NCBI RefSeq assembly: GCF_002735705.1
Contig: NZ_PDZL01000001.1
Location: 434,001 to 498,000 of the forward strand
Length of the DNA stretch: 64,000 nt
Direction of reading: 5' to 3'
Source: Janthinobacterium sp. BJB426
Lineage (GTDB): Bacteria > Pseudomonadota > Gammaproteobacteria > Burkholderiales > Burkholderiaceae_D
Each line of letters starts with the position of its first letter. Position 1 is the stretch's first letter. Below the pieces are notes generated by a model, which ran no database searches, was not told the origin of the DNA, and saw only the letters and a list, made by a program, of their open reading frames with translations. A program made the translations under genes and the position numbers. Below, one piece after another: positions 45,545 through 53,939 of the stretch.

Positions 45545-46414
45545 TTAACGGTTGGTGCGCGACATGAACATCAGGCGCTCGAACAGGTGCACGTCCTGCT
45601 CGTTTTTCAGCAGCGCGCCGTGCAGCGGCGGCACGACGGCCTTGTTGTCCTTGCTGCGCAGCGCTTCGACCGGGATGTCTTCGGCCAGCAGGAGCTTGAG
45701 CCAGTCGAGGAATTCCGACGTCGACGGTTTTTTCTTCAGGCCCGGCACGTCGCGCACTTCATAGAAGGTTTGCAGCGCCTGCGCCAGCAATTCCTGTTTC
45801 AGGTGCGGGTAGTGGACGGCGACGATCTGCTCCATCGTGTCCTTGTCCGGGAATTTGATGTAGTGGAAGAAGCAGCGGCGCAAAAAGGCGTCCGGCAATT
45901 CCTTTTCGTTGTTCGAGGTGATGATGACGAGCGGACGGTGGCGCGCCGTGACCATTTCGCGCGTTTCGTAGACATAGAATTCCATGCGGTCCAGTTCGCG
46001 CAGCAGGTCGTTCGGGAATTCGATGTCGGCCTTGTCGATTTCATCGATCAGCAGCACCACCGGTTCGGGCGCCGTGAAGGCCTGCCACAGCACGCCCTTG
46101 ACGATGTAGTTCTGGATGTCGCGCACGCGCTCGTCGCCCAGCTGCGAATCGCGCAGGCGTGAGACGGCATCATATTCGTACAGGCCCTGCTGCGCCTTGG
46201 TGGTCGATTTGATATGCCATTGCATCAGCGGCATGTTCAGCGCGGCGGCTACTTCCTCGGCCAGCATGGTCTTGCCCGTGCCCGGTTCGCCCTTGATCAG
46301 CAGCGGGCGTTGCAGGGTCAGCGCCGCATTCACGGCCAGTTTCAGGTCGGCGGTGGCGACATAGCTGTCGGAACCTTCGAAGCGTTGGCCTTGCTGGGTG
46401 TGCTGTGCTTGCAT
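45545..46414 (-). CDS. MoxR-family AAA+ ATPase
   Basis: 289 residues. Walker A GEPGTGKTML (about residues 41-50), Walker B VVLLIDEIDKAD, sensor 1 LVIITSNNEKELPDAFLRRC, and a C-terminal lid. MoxR ATPases act as chaperones with VWA-domain partners; that partner is encoded two genes downstream (43734-44903). First gene of the minus-strand operon MoxR - GNAT - VWA. Confidence 0.92.
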   Translation of the reverse strand: MQAQHTQQGQRFEGSDSYVATADLKLAVNAALTLQRPLLIKGEPGTGKTMLAEEVAAALNMPLMQWHIKSTTKAQQGLYEYDAVSRLRDSQLGDERVRDIQNYIVKGVLWQAFTAPEPVVLLIDEIDKADIEFPNDLLRELDRMEFYVYETREMVTARHRPLVIITSNNEKELPDAFLRRCFFHYIKFPDKDTMEQIVAVHYPHLKQELLAQALQTFYEVRDVPGLKKKPSTSEFLDWLKLLLAEDIPVEALRSKDNKAVVPPLHGALLKNEQDVHLFERLMFMSRTNR

Positions 46415-46560
46415 GAGCGGTCTGCCAAAGTAGGGAAATGGTGAGTATAAACAGAATTGTGGCGCACCGCCACGCAGACGGCCTGTGCCTGCCTGCCTAC
46501 AATGCGGGTTTTATAGGTGGACTTGCAAGAATATCTTGGCTAGAATCGGCAAGCAGCAGA

Positions 46561-46594
46561 TTAATTGTCAACCTTAATTGTCAATACATAAAAT
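46561..46594 (+). promoter_or_regulatory. Candidate promoter with duplicated TTAATTGTCAA
   Basis: TTAATTGTCAA occurs at 46561-46571 and again at 46574-46584 (13-bp period). The first contains TTGTCA (46565-46570), 18 bp from TAAAAT (46589-46594), a usable sigma-70 promoter for the two cytochrome genes. The duplication may be a regulator site. Confidence 0.4.
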
Positions 46595-46647
46595 CAATAA
46601 AAACCAGCTCTGGCGTTTCTCCGATTACCTTTGTTCACATTGCCACT

Positions 46648-46977
46648 ATGAAAAAAATATTTGCACTTCTCGTGCTTGCCGGCATAGCAAATGCCGTCAC
46701 AGCGGCTGACATTGTAGGAAACGCCAAGGCAGCCCCTGCCAAGGTGGAAATGTGTATCGGCTGCCACGGCATCCCCGGTTACAAGGCGACCTTCCCCGAA
46801 GTATTCCAGGTGCCGATGATCGGCGGCCAGCCGGCAAAATATATCGAGAATGCGCTGCAAGCCTACAAGAAAGGCGACCGCAAGCACCCCAGCATGAAGG
46901 GTATCGCCAGCAGCCTGTCGGACCAGGATATCGCCGATGTCGCCGCGTATTATGCGCAACAAGCCAAGCCGAACTGA
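46648..46977 (+). CDS. Small class I cytochrome c (first of pair)
   Basis: 109 residues from the ATG at 46648, with a Sec signal (MKKIFALLVLAGIANAVTAA) and one heme site CIGCH. Further family marks are VPMIGGQPAKYIENALQAYK and DIADVAAYYAQQ, as in c4/c553-type monoheme cytochromes; the Met ligand is likely in the HPSMKG stretch. A periplasmic electron carrier. Upstream open codons in this frame (to 46438) are not signal-like. The second cytochrome starts 11 bp downstream. Confidence 0.88.
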   Translation: MKKIFALLVLAGIANAVTAADIVGNAKAAPAKVEMCIGCHGIPGYKATFPEVFQVPMIGGQPAKYIENALQAYKKGDRKHPSMKGIASSLSDQDIADVAAYYAQQAKPN

Positions 46978-46988
46978 GGACCAGCCAG

Positions 46989-47330
46989 ATGAAAAAATTA
47001 CTCGCCGCCCTCGTTTGCGCCACCGTCTCGTTTGGCGCCAGCGCCGCCGGCAATATCAATACAGGTAAAGCCCTGGCCGAAAAATACAGCTGCGCCACCT
47101 GCCACGGCAAGGATTACGGTTCACCCATCGACCCGTCGTACCCGAAGCTGGCGGGCCAGCACAAGGATTATCTGGAACACGCCCTGACCGCGTATAAACG
47201 GGGCGACAAGCCCAACGGCCGCAACAACGCCATCATGACGGGCCAGGTAAAACCGCTGAGCAACCAGGACATCAAGGACCTGGCCGCCTACCTGCACAGC
47301 CTGCCGACCACCCTGGTGATCCACCGCTGA
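46989..47330 (+). CDS. Small class I cytochrome c (second of pair)
   Basis: 113 residues: signal peptide (LLAALVCATVSFGASA), heme site CATCH, YPKLAGQHKDYLEHALTAYK, axial Met probably in NAIMTGQVKPLS, and the closing DIKDLAAYLHSL. It is homologous in layout to the preceding cytochrome, suggesting a tandem duplication or a split diheme c4. Electron transfer to the nearby nitrite or NO enzymes is possible by position only. It converges on norR, seven bases apart. Confidence 0.9.
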   Translation: MKKLLAALVCATVSFGASAAGNINTGKALAEKYSCATCHGKDYGSPIDPSYPKLAGQHKDYLEHALTAYKRGDKPNGRNNAIMTGQVKPLSNQDIKDLAAYLHSLPTTLVIHR

Positions 47331-47337
47331 GTTCGGC

Positions 47338-48894
47338 TCAGGCCTTCAGCCCCACCCGGCGCGCCAGCTTATGCAGATTGCTGGCGTCGAGTCCCAATTG
47401 CCGTGCCGCGGCGGCCCAGTTATCTTGATGTAGCACCAGCGCTTGGCGGATGGCCTGGCGCTGGCTCGCTTCCACGATCTGATGCATCGATAGCAGCGGC
47501 GCCGCCGGCGCTCCACATGCGGCTGCCATTGGTGGCAGCGCGTCCGCGCCGGCCGGCGCTTCCAGCGCATCGAGGTCGAGCATATCCGTTTCCAGCGTTA
47601 CTATCTCTTTGCGGTCCGCGCCGCGGATCACCGCTTTCAGCGCGGCCCGGCTGATCACATGTTCCAGTTCGCGCACATTGCCGGGCCAGCGGTAATGGCA
47701 CAAGGCGTTTTCCGCCGCAGCGGACAGGCGCAGGCTGCGCAAGCCCAGGCGCGCGCGGTTCAGTTCCAGGAAGCCACCGGCAAGCAGCAGCACGTCATTG
47801 CCCCGCTCGCGCAGCGGCGGAATTGGCACGGGATACACGGATAGACGGTGATACAGGTCGGCGCGGAACGAACCGTCGCGCACATGCTCGCGCAGGCTGC
47901 GGTTGGTGGCGGCGATCACGCGCACGTTGACCCTGCGCGGCCGGTCCGCGCCCAGGCGCTGGATTTCGCCATTTTGCAAGGTGCGCAGCAGCTTGGCCTG
48001 TATCGACAATGGCAATTCCCCCACTTCATCGAGAAACAGGGTGCCCCCTTCGGCCGCCTCGAAGCGTCCGGGCCGGTCGCTGACGGCGCCGGAAAACGCG
48101 CCGCGTACATGGCCGAACAATTCGCTTTCGGCCAGGGACTCGGGCAAGGCCGCGCAATTGACGTGGATCAGGGGCTTGCCGGCGCGGCGCGACAGCCGGT
48201 GCAGGCGGTGCGCGCACAGTTCCTTGCCCACGCCCGTTTCTCCCAGCAGCAGCACGGGCAGTTCCGAATCGGCCACCACCTGCAATTCGTGCAGCAAGTG
48301 CGTGATGGCGCTGCTCTGGCCGACGAAGTCATGTTCCTCGCGCGGCGCCTGTGCATCGGCCAGCATGGCGCCGCCCGACAGGCGCAGGGCGCGGATTTCC
48401 GTCTCCAGGCGCGTCACGCGCACGGCCGCCTCGATGGCGCAGGCCAGTTCGCCCAGGTCGCGCTGCGCCTGCGTATCGAAGGTACCGACCTGCAGCGCGT
48501 CGAGCGTGATCACGCCCCAGCGTTCGCCTTCCAGGTCCAGCGCCATGCCCATGCAGTCGTGCACGGGCAGCGGCTCGCCGGCCCGCTCGGCGATCAGGCC
48601 ATCGTAGGGATCGGGCAGGGAGCTGTCGTGATGGAAGCACAGCACGCCGCGCCGCTGCAGGATGGCGGCCAGGCGCGGGTGGTCGGCAACGGCGAAGCGG
48701 CGTCCCAGCGCGTCGCTGGCCAGGCCGGCCATTGCCACGGGGCGCAAGTGTTCGCCATCGAGCTTGAGCAAGGCCACGGCTTCGCAGCCGAAGTGCGCGC
48801 GCAGGCTGCCGACGAGGCGTTGCAGGCGCACGGCCACGGGCAGGTCGGCGACCAGGTCGGTCAGTAACAGCAGGTGGATGGCAGTGGTGGTCAT
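47338..48894 (-). CDS. norR: NO-responsive sigma-54 activator NorR
   Basis: 518 residues from the ATG at 48894. N-terminal GAF domain retains the residues known to hold the non-heme iron in E. coli NorR: DSSLPDPYDGLI, VHDCMGMAL (His and Cys) and VITLDAL. The AAA+ domain has GETGVGKELCAHRLH, and the sigma-54 contact loop reads GAFSGA instead of GAFTGA. The C-terminus has a Fis-type HTH (NWAAAARQLGLDASNLHKLA). It senses NO and activates the divergent nirK-ytfE-norZ genes; two GGT-N7-ACC sites lie between. ATG at 48903 is an alternative start. Confidence 0.92.
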   Translation of the reverse strand: MTTTAIHLLLLTDLVADLPVAVRLQRLVGSLRAHFGCEAVALLKLDGEHLRPVAMAGLASDALGRRFAVADHPRLAAILQRRGVLCFHHDSSLPDPYDGLIAERAGEPLPVHDCMGMALDLEGERWGVITLDALQVGTFDTQAQRDLGELACAIEAAVRVTRLETEIRALRLSGGAMLADAQAPREEHDFVGQSSAITHLLHELQVVADSELPVLLLGETGVGKELCAHRLHRLSRRAGKPLIHVNCAALPESLAESELFGHVRGAFSGAVSDRPGRFEAAEGGTLFLDEVGELPLSIQAKLLRTLQNGEIQRLGADRPRRVNVRVIAATNRSLREHVRDGSFRADLYHRLSVYPVPIPPLRERGNDVLLLAGGFLELNRARLGLRSLRLSAAAENALCHYRWPGNVRELEHVISRAALKAVIRGADRKEIVTLETDMLDLDALEAPAGADALPPMAAACGAPAAPLLSMHQIVEASQRQAIRQALVLHQDNWAAAARQLGLDASNLHKLARRVGLKA

Positions 48895-48907
48895 AAGTAC
48901 CATGCAG

Positions 48908-48920
48908 GGTACAACGGACC
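48908..48920. promoter_or_regulatory. NorR-type site 1
   Basis: GGTACAACGGACC fits GGT-N7-ACC, the NorR enhancer core. It lies 65 bp upstream of the sigma-54 promoter and just before the norR start, so it could also serve autoregulation. Confidence 0.65.
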
Positions 48921-48932
48921 ACGTCCAAAGAG

Positions 48933-48945
48933 GGTCATACCGACC
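48933..48945. promoter_or_regulatory. NorR-type site 2
   Basis: GGTCATACCGACC fits GGT-N7-ACC and extends to GGGT...ACCC. Its centre is 25 bp from that of site 1, close to two helical turns plus. Confidence 0.7.
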
Positions 48946-48984
48946 CTGCATTTTTCAAATCGTTGATTTAAAACAAGTTTTTCC

Positions 48985-48999
48985 TGGCACACGGATTGC
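48985..48999 (+). promoter_or_regulatory. Sigma-54 promoter of nirK-ytfE-norZ
   Basis: TGGCACACGGATTGC matches TGGCAC-N5-TTGC with the GG and GC at -24/-12 spacing. It lies downstream of the two NorR sites and 45 bp before the nirK start. Confidence 0.75.
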
Positions 49000-49044
49000 C
49001 TAGGTAAGGGGGCCGAACCGGCATACAAGACCAAGGAAAGCTTG

Positions 49045-50511
49045 ATGAAAACGACTCCCTCCCTCCGCGCCATCGCCGCCGCCGTCTGCGTACTGGCCGT
49101 GCCCCTGTCCGTGCAAGCCCAGGCGAGCCTGCCTGCCAGCGCCGCCGCCACTGCGGCCAAACCTGTAGCCGCAACGCTCAAGCGCTATGAACTGCAAACC
49201 AATATCGTCGACGGCAAGATGGTGTTCATCGACGCCAAGGGCCAGGTCAACCCCGTGCTGGCGGCCAAGGTGGGCGACACGGTGGAACTCGTGCTGAAAA
49301 GCGGCGAAGGCGCCGAGCACGACCTGCTGATCCCGGAACTGAACGTGGCATCGGCCAAGTTCAGCGCCAATAGCGGCAGCACCACCGTGCGCTTCAAGGT
49401 CACGCGCGCCGGCACGTTCACCTATTACTGCTCGATTCCCGGCCACCGCCAGATCGGCATGGAAGGCAAGCTGGAAGTAAGCGGCACGTCGCTGGCCGAG
49501 ACGGCGGCACCGAAGGCTGCCAGCGAATCGAGCCAGGCCGCCGCGCTGGCCCTGTACACGCCCGCACCGTCGCCGATGCGCGGTCCCGATCCTTCGGCCG
49601 TCAACGTGGCGGCCAATCCGGCCTCCGTACCGTCCGCCATCGGCGCGCGCGCGCCGCAAACCCTGAAATACCGGATGGAGACGGTGGAGTTGCCGGGCAA
49701 GCTCGATGACGGTACCAGTTTTACGTACTGGACTTTCAATCGCCAGGTGCCCGGCCCCATGCTGCGCGCGAAGGTGGGCGACACGGTGGAACTGACCCTG
49801 TTCAACGCCAAGGACAGCAAGATGATCCACTCGATCGACCTGCATGCGGTGACGGGCGGCCATGGCGGCGGACAGCACACGCAGGTGGCGCCGGGGCAGG
49901 AAAAAACCGTCACCTTCAAGGCGCTCAATCCGGGCCTGTTCGTGTACCACTGCGCCACGCCGCTGGTGCCGCAGCATATCGCGGCCGGCATGTACGGCAT
50001 GATCCTGGTCGAACCGGAAGGCGGCCTGTCGAAAGTCGACCGCGAGTACTACGTGATGCAGGGCGAGATGTACACGGGCCGTCCGCACGGCGCCCCCGTG
50101 CACCAGGAGCCGAACCTGGAAAAAATGGCGAATGAGCTGCCCGACTACTACGTCTTCAATGGCGAAGTGGGCGCCCTGAGCAAGACGCACAAACTGCAGG
50201 CGAAAGTCGGCGAGACGGTGCGCATCTATTTCGGCGTCGGCGGCCCGAACAAGATTTCATCGTTCCACATCATCGGCGAGATCTTCGACAAGGTGTACAG
50301 CGAAGGCTCGATCAGCAGCCCGAAACACGACGTGCAAACGACGCTCGTGGCGCCGGGCGGCGCGACCATCGTCGAACTCAAGGTACAGCACCCTGGCAGC
50401 TATCTGCTGGTCGACCATGCGCTGTCGCGCGCAGGCAAGGGCGCCGTGGGCGTGCTGGAAGTGACTGGCGAAGCCGTGCCCGGCGTCTACCACGCGGGCG
50501 CCGTTCAATAA
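49045..50511 (+). CDS. nirK: Copper nitrite reductase with extra N-terminal cupredoxin domain
   Basis: 488 residues from the ATG at 49045 (AAGGAAAG upstream), with a signal peptide ending SVQAQA. Residues about 45-150 form an additional cupredoxin domain with its own type 1 copper ligands (GEGAEHDLL, then YYCSIPGHRQIGM). Residues about 195-488 are the two-domain catalytic core: SIDLHAVTG (catalytic Asp and type 2 His), FVYHCATPLVPQHIAAGMYG (type 1 ligands) and SSFHIIGEIFDKVY (type 2 His). It reduces nitrite to NO in the periplasm. A tethered N-terminal cupredoxin is known in Hyphomicrobium NirK. Confidence 0.92.
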   Translation: MKTTPSLRAIAAAVCVLAVPLSVQAQASLPASAAATAAKPVAATLKRYELQTNIVDGKMVFIDAKGQVNPVLAAKVGDTVELVLKSGEGAEHDLLIPELNVASAKFSANSGSTTVRFKVTRAGTFTYYCSIPGHRQIGMEGKLEVSGTSLAETAAPKAASESSQAAALALYTPAPSPMRGPDPSAVNVAANPASVPSAIGARAPQTLKYRMETVELPGKLDDGTSFTYWTFNRQVPGPMLRAKVGDTVELTLFNAKDSKMIHSIDLHAVTGGHGGGQHTQVAPGQEKTVTFKALNPGLFVYHCATPLVPQHIAAGMYGMILVEPEGGLSKVDREYYVMQGEMYTGRPHGAPVHQEPNLEKMANELPDYYVFNGEVGALSKTHKLQAKVGETVRIYFGVGGPNKISSFHIIGEIFDKVYSEGSISSPKHDVQTTLVAPGGATIVELKVQHPGSYLLVDHALSRAGKGAVGVLEVTGEAVPGVYHAGAVQ

Positions 50512-50541
50512 CACCACCACATTCATCATCAAGGAGTATCT

Positions 50542-51219
50542 ATGGAACTGATCGAACAATCCCTGGGCCAGCTGGCCCGCCGCATCCCCGGCGCCACGCG
50601 CCTGTTCGATGCGCACCGCCTGGATTTCTGCTGCGGCGGCAACAAGACATTGCGCGCGGCGGCCGAAGCGGCCGGCGTGGACACGGCGCCCATCGTCGAG
50701 GAACTGAAACTGCTGGCAGGACGGACTGACGCCAGCGGCGAGCTTGACTGGCAGGAGGCCTCGGCCACCGAACTGGTGGAGCACATCCTGGCGCGCTACC
50801 ACGCCGTGCACCGCGAGCAGCTGCCCGAGCTGATACGCCTGGCACGCAAGGTCGAGCAGGTGCATGGCGACCGCGCCGACTGTCCGCACGGGTTGGCGGA
50901 ACACCTGTCGGCCATGGCGCAGGAGCTGGAAAGCCACATGCGCAAGGAAGAAGACGTGCTGTTTCCGATGATCGTGCGCGGCCAGGGGCCCCGGGCCGGC
51001 GCACCGATCAACGTGATGCGCATGGAGCATGACGACCATGGCGTGGCCTTGCGCGCCATGGAGGCAATGACGAACGATATCACCGCGCCGGCCGGCGCCT
51101 GCACCACCTGGCGCGCGCTGTACACGGGCTTGCGCACCTTCCGTGCAGACCTGATGGCGCACATCCATACCGAAAACAATATCCTGTTCGAGCGCTTTGC
51201 GCCGGCCGTGGTGCACTGA
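50542..51219 (+). CDS. ytfE: Iron-sulfur cluster repair di-iron protein (RIC)
   Basis: 225 residues, AAGGAG upstream. N-terminal ScdA-like domain with the DFCCGGNKTL motif, then a hemerythrin-like domain with His/Glu ligands (ARYHAVHREQLPEL, LESHMRKEEDVLFPM, MEHDDHG, HIHTENNILFERF). It repairs Fe-S clusters after nitrosative or oxidative damage. Its place between nirK and norZ, under a NorR promoter, fits protection from NO. Confidence 0.95.
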   Translation: MELIEQSLGQLARRIPGATRLFDAHRLDFCCGGNKTLRAAAEAAGVDTAPIVEELKLLAGRTDASGELDWQEASATELVEHILARYHAVHREQLPELIRLARKVEQVHGDRADCPHGLAEHLSAMAQELESHMRKEEDVLFPMIVRGQGPRAGAPINVMRMEHDDHGVALRAMEAMTNDITAPAGACTTWRALYTGLRTFRADLMAHIHTENNILFERFAPAVVH

Positions 51220-51233
51220 CAAAGGAAAGACCC

Positions 51234-53507
51234 ATGGGTCCCTACAAAAAACTCTGGTTCACCCTGATCGGTGTGCTGATCGTGACGTTTTCGCTGCTCG
51301 GCTACTACGGCACGGAAGTCTACCGGCAGGCGCCGCCCATTCCCGCGCAAGTGCTGGCGCAGGATGGCCGGCAGCTGTTCGACCGCGAGGGCATCCTCGA
51401 TGGCCAGACGGCCTGGCAATCGGTGGGCGGCATGCAGCTCGGTTCCATCTGGGGCCACGGCGCCTACCAGGCGCCCGACTGGACGGCCGACTGGCTGCAC
51501 CGCGAATTGACGGCCTGGCTGGAACTGGCCGCGCAAGAACAGCATGGCAAGGCGTACGCGGCGCTCGACGGCCCCGCGCAGGCGGCGCTACGCGAAGCGC
51601 TCAAGCTCGAATACCGCGGCAACCGCACCGATGATGCGCAAGTGCTGCGTCTGTCGCCGCGCCGCGTGCAAGCGATCGCCAACACGGCGCACTACTACGA
51701 CCAGCTGTTCTCCGACGCGCCGGCGCTGCACGCCAGCCGCGAGCATTTCGCCATGAAGGAAAACACCCTGCCCAGCGCCGAGCGGCGCGCGCAGATGTCG
51801 CAGTTCTTCTTCTGGACGGCGTGGGCCGCCGCCACCGAGCGCCCTGGCCAGAAAGTGACCTATACGAACAACTGGCCGCATGAACCGCTGATCGGGAACC
51901 AGCCCAGCGGCGAAAACCTCGTCTGGTCGGTTGCCAGCGTGGTGGTGCTGCTGGCCGGCGTGGGCTTCCTCGTCTGGGGCTGGGCCTTCTTGCGCGACCA
52001 CGACGAAGCGCTGCCGGCCGCCGGTCCGCGCGATCCGCTCACCACGTTCGCCCTGACGCCTTCGCAGCGGGGACTGGGAAAATACCTGTTCCTGGTGGTG
52101 GCGCTGTTTACCTTCCAGGTCTTCATCGGCGGCTTTACGGCGCACTACACGGTGGAAGGGCAGCAGTTCTACGGCGTCGACGTGTCGCGCTGGTTCCCGT
52201 ATGCGCTCACGCGCACCTGGCATATCCAGGCCGCGCTGTTCTGGATCGCCACGGGCTTCCTGGCCGCCGGCCTGTTCCTCGCGCCCCTGATCAATGGCGG
52301 CAAGGACCCCAAGTGGCAGCGCCTTGGTGTCGACGTGCTGTTCTGGGCCCTCGTCGCGGTCGTCGTCGGTTCGTTCATCGGCAACTACCTGGCCATTGCG
52401 CAAGTGATGCCGCCCGAGTGGAATTTCTGGCTGGGTCACCAGGGTTATGAATATGTGGACCTGGGACGCTTGTGGCAAATCGGTAAATATATCGGCATCC
52501 TGCTGTGGCTTGTGCTGATGCTGCGCGGCGTCGTGCCGGCCCTGCGCAAGCCGGGCGGCGACAAGAACCTGCTGGCGCTGCTGACCGCATCCGTCGGCGC
52601 CATCGGCCTGTTTTACGGCGCCGGCCTGTTCTACGGCGAGCGCACGCACCTGTCCGTGATGGAATACTGGCGCTGGTGGGTGGTGCACCTGTGGGTGGAA
52701 GGCTTCTTCGAAGTGTTCGCCACGACGGCGCTGGCCTTCATCTTTTCGACCCTGGGCTTGGTGTCGGTGCGCATGGCCACGACGGCCAGCCTGGCGTCGG
52801 CCTCGCTGTTCATGTTGGGCGGGATACCCGGCACCTTCCACCACCTGTACTTCGCCGGCACCACCACGCCCGTGATGGCCATCGGCGCGAGCTTCAGTGC
52901 GCTGGAAGTGGTGCCGCTGATCGTGCTGGGGCATGAAGCGTGGGAAAACTGGCGCTTGAAGGAGCGCGCGCCGTGGATGGAGCAGTTGCGCTGGCCCATG
53001 ATGTGCTTTGTCGCCGTCGCCTTCTGGAACATGCTGGGCGCCGGCGTGCTGGGTTTCATGATCAATCCGCCCGTGGCCTTGTACTATATCCAGGGCCTGA
53101 ACACGACTCCTGTGCATGCGCATGCGGCGCTGTTCGGCGTGTACGGCTTCCTGGCGCTGGGCTTTACCTTGCTGGTGCTGCGCTATTTGCGGCCCGACTA
53201 CCGCTTCAGCCCTGCCTTGATGAAGACGGCGTTCTGGGGCTTGAATGCGGGCCTGGTGCTGATGATCTTTACCAGCTTGCTGCCGATAGGCATCATCCAG
53301 TTCTACGCCAGCGTGACGGAAGGCCTGTGGTATGCGCGTAGCGAAGCGTTCATGCAGCAGCCGCTGTTGCAGAACCTGCGCTGGATACGCACCTTCGGCG
53401 ACGTGGTCTTCATCGTTGGCGCCATCGCCATGGCATTGCAGGTGGTGCTGGGATTGATGGACAAGGTGAAGGCACCCGCGCTGCCACAGGCGGTACGGCC
53501 AGCCTGA
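51234..53507 (+). CDS. norZ: Quinol-dependent nitric oxide reductase
   Basis: 757 residues, the size of single-subunit qNOR. An N-terminal region with one span and a periplasmic domain (GYYGTEVYRQAPPIPAQVLA, GHGAYQAPDWTADWLHRE) substitutes for NorC, followed by about twelve more spans of the heme-copper-oxidase type with TRTWHIQAALFWIATGFLAA, VVHLWVEGFFEVFATTALAF, GTFHHLYFAG and TPVHAHAALFGVYGFLALGF carrying heme and Fe(B) histidines. It reduces NO to N2O with quinol electrons in the inner membrane. Last gene of the NorR-controlled operon, 14 bp after ytfE. Confidence 0.95.
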   Translation: MGPYKKLWFTLIGVLIVTFSLLGYYGTEVYRQAPPIPAQVLAQDGRQLFDREGILDGQTAWQSVGGMQLGSIWGHGAYQAPDWTADWLHRELTAWLELAAQEQHGKAYAALDGPAQAALREALKLEYRGNRTDDAQVLRLSPRRVQAIANTAHYYDQLFSDAPALHASREHFAMKENTLPSAERRAQMSQFFFWTAWAAATERPGQKVTYTNNWPHEPLIGNQPSGENLVWSVASVVVLLAGVGFLVWGWAFLRDHDEALPAAGPRDPLTTFALTPSQRGLGKYLFLVVALFTFQVFIGGFTAHYTVEGQQFYGVDVSRWFPYALTRTWHIQAALFWIATGFLAAGLFLAPLINGGKDPKWQRLGVDVLFWALVAVVVGSFIGNYLAIAQVMPPEWNFWLGHQGYEYVDLGRLWQIGKYIGILLWLVLMLRGVVPALRKPGGDKNLLALLTASVGAIGLFYGAGLFYGERTHLSVMEYWRWWVVHLWVEGFFEVFATTALAFIFSTLGLVSVRMATTASLASASLFMLGGIPGTFHHLYFAGTTTPVMAIGASFSALEVVPLIVLGHEAWENWRLKERAPWMEQLRWPMMCFVAVAFWNMLGAGVLGFMINPPVALYYIQGLNTTPVHAHAALFGVYGFLALGFTLLVLRYLRPDYRFSPALMKTAFWGLNAGLVLMIFTSLLPIGIIQFYASVTEGLWYARSEAFMQQPLLQNLRWIRTFGDVVFIVGAIAMALQVVLGLMDKVKAPALPQAVRPA

Positions 53508-53547
53508 TCGGTTGCTGCGCCGTCGAGTGTTGTTGATCGATCTCCCG

Positions 53548-53572
53548 AAGCCGTGCTAGCCACGGCTTTTTT
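53548..53572 (+). terminator. Rho-independent terminator after norZ
   Basis: AAGCCGTG (53548-53555), loop CTAGC, CACGGCTT (53561-53568), then T. The stop codon of the convergent DoxX-like gene lies inside the loop. Confidence 0.8.
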
Positions 53573-53939
53573 CATATAGGGCCAGGAAGACGAGACCAGC
53601 GACCAGCGGGATATTTTTCGTCAGCGGGCCGAAAGGGTGTATCAGGAATTCCGGCAGGAAGACGGCGATCACCAGTGTATAGCCGGCCACCAGCGCGCAC
53701 TGCGTCCACCATAGCAACGGCCTGGCATGGAGCAGTGAGGCGATGCCCATGGCCAGGTCGGCCAGGCAGGAGGCGGCAAACACGTGTTCCGTATGCAGCG
53801 TGATGCCGCTACGGCGCAGCCATGCGAGCGATTCGGCATGCGGATACAGATACCAGGACACAAACGCCGTCCATAGCCAGATAAAGGCCATGCCGAGGCG
53901 CATGGCCCAGTACAGCCCTTGCAGCTTTGCTGGCGTCAT
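53556..53939 (-). CDS. DoxX-like membrane protein
   Basis: 127 residues with four predicted membrane spans (LGMAFIWLWTAFVSWYLYP; CLADLAMGIASLL; LVAGYTLVIAVFL; IPLVAGLVFLALYE), the DoxX-like plan. Function of the family is unclear (membrane redox or quinone-related in some members). Its ATG overlaps the DUF2269 stop (ATGA). Last of a three-gene coupled operon. Confidence 0.8.
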   Translation of the reverse strand: MTPAKLQGLYWAMRLGMAFIWLWTAFVSWYLYPHAESLAWLRRSGITLHTEHVFAASCLADLAMGIASLLHARPLLWWTQCALVAGYTLVIAVFLPEFLIHPFGPLTKNIPLVAGLVFLALYEKSRG

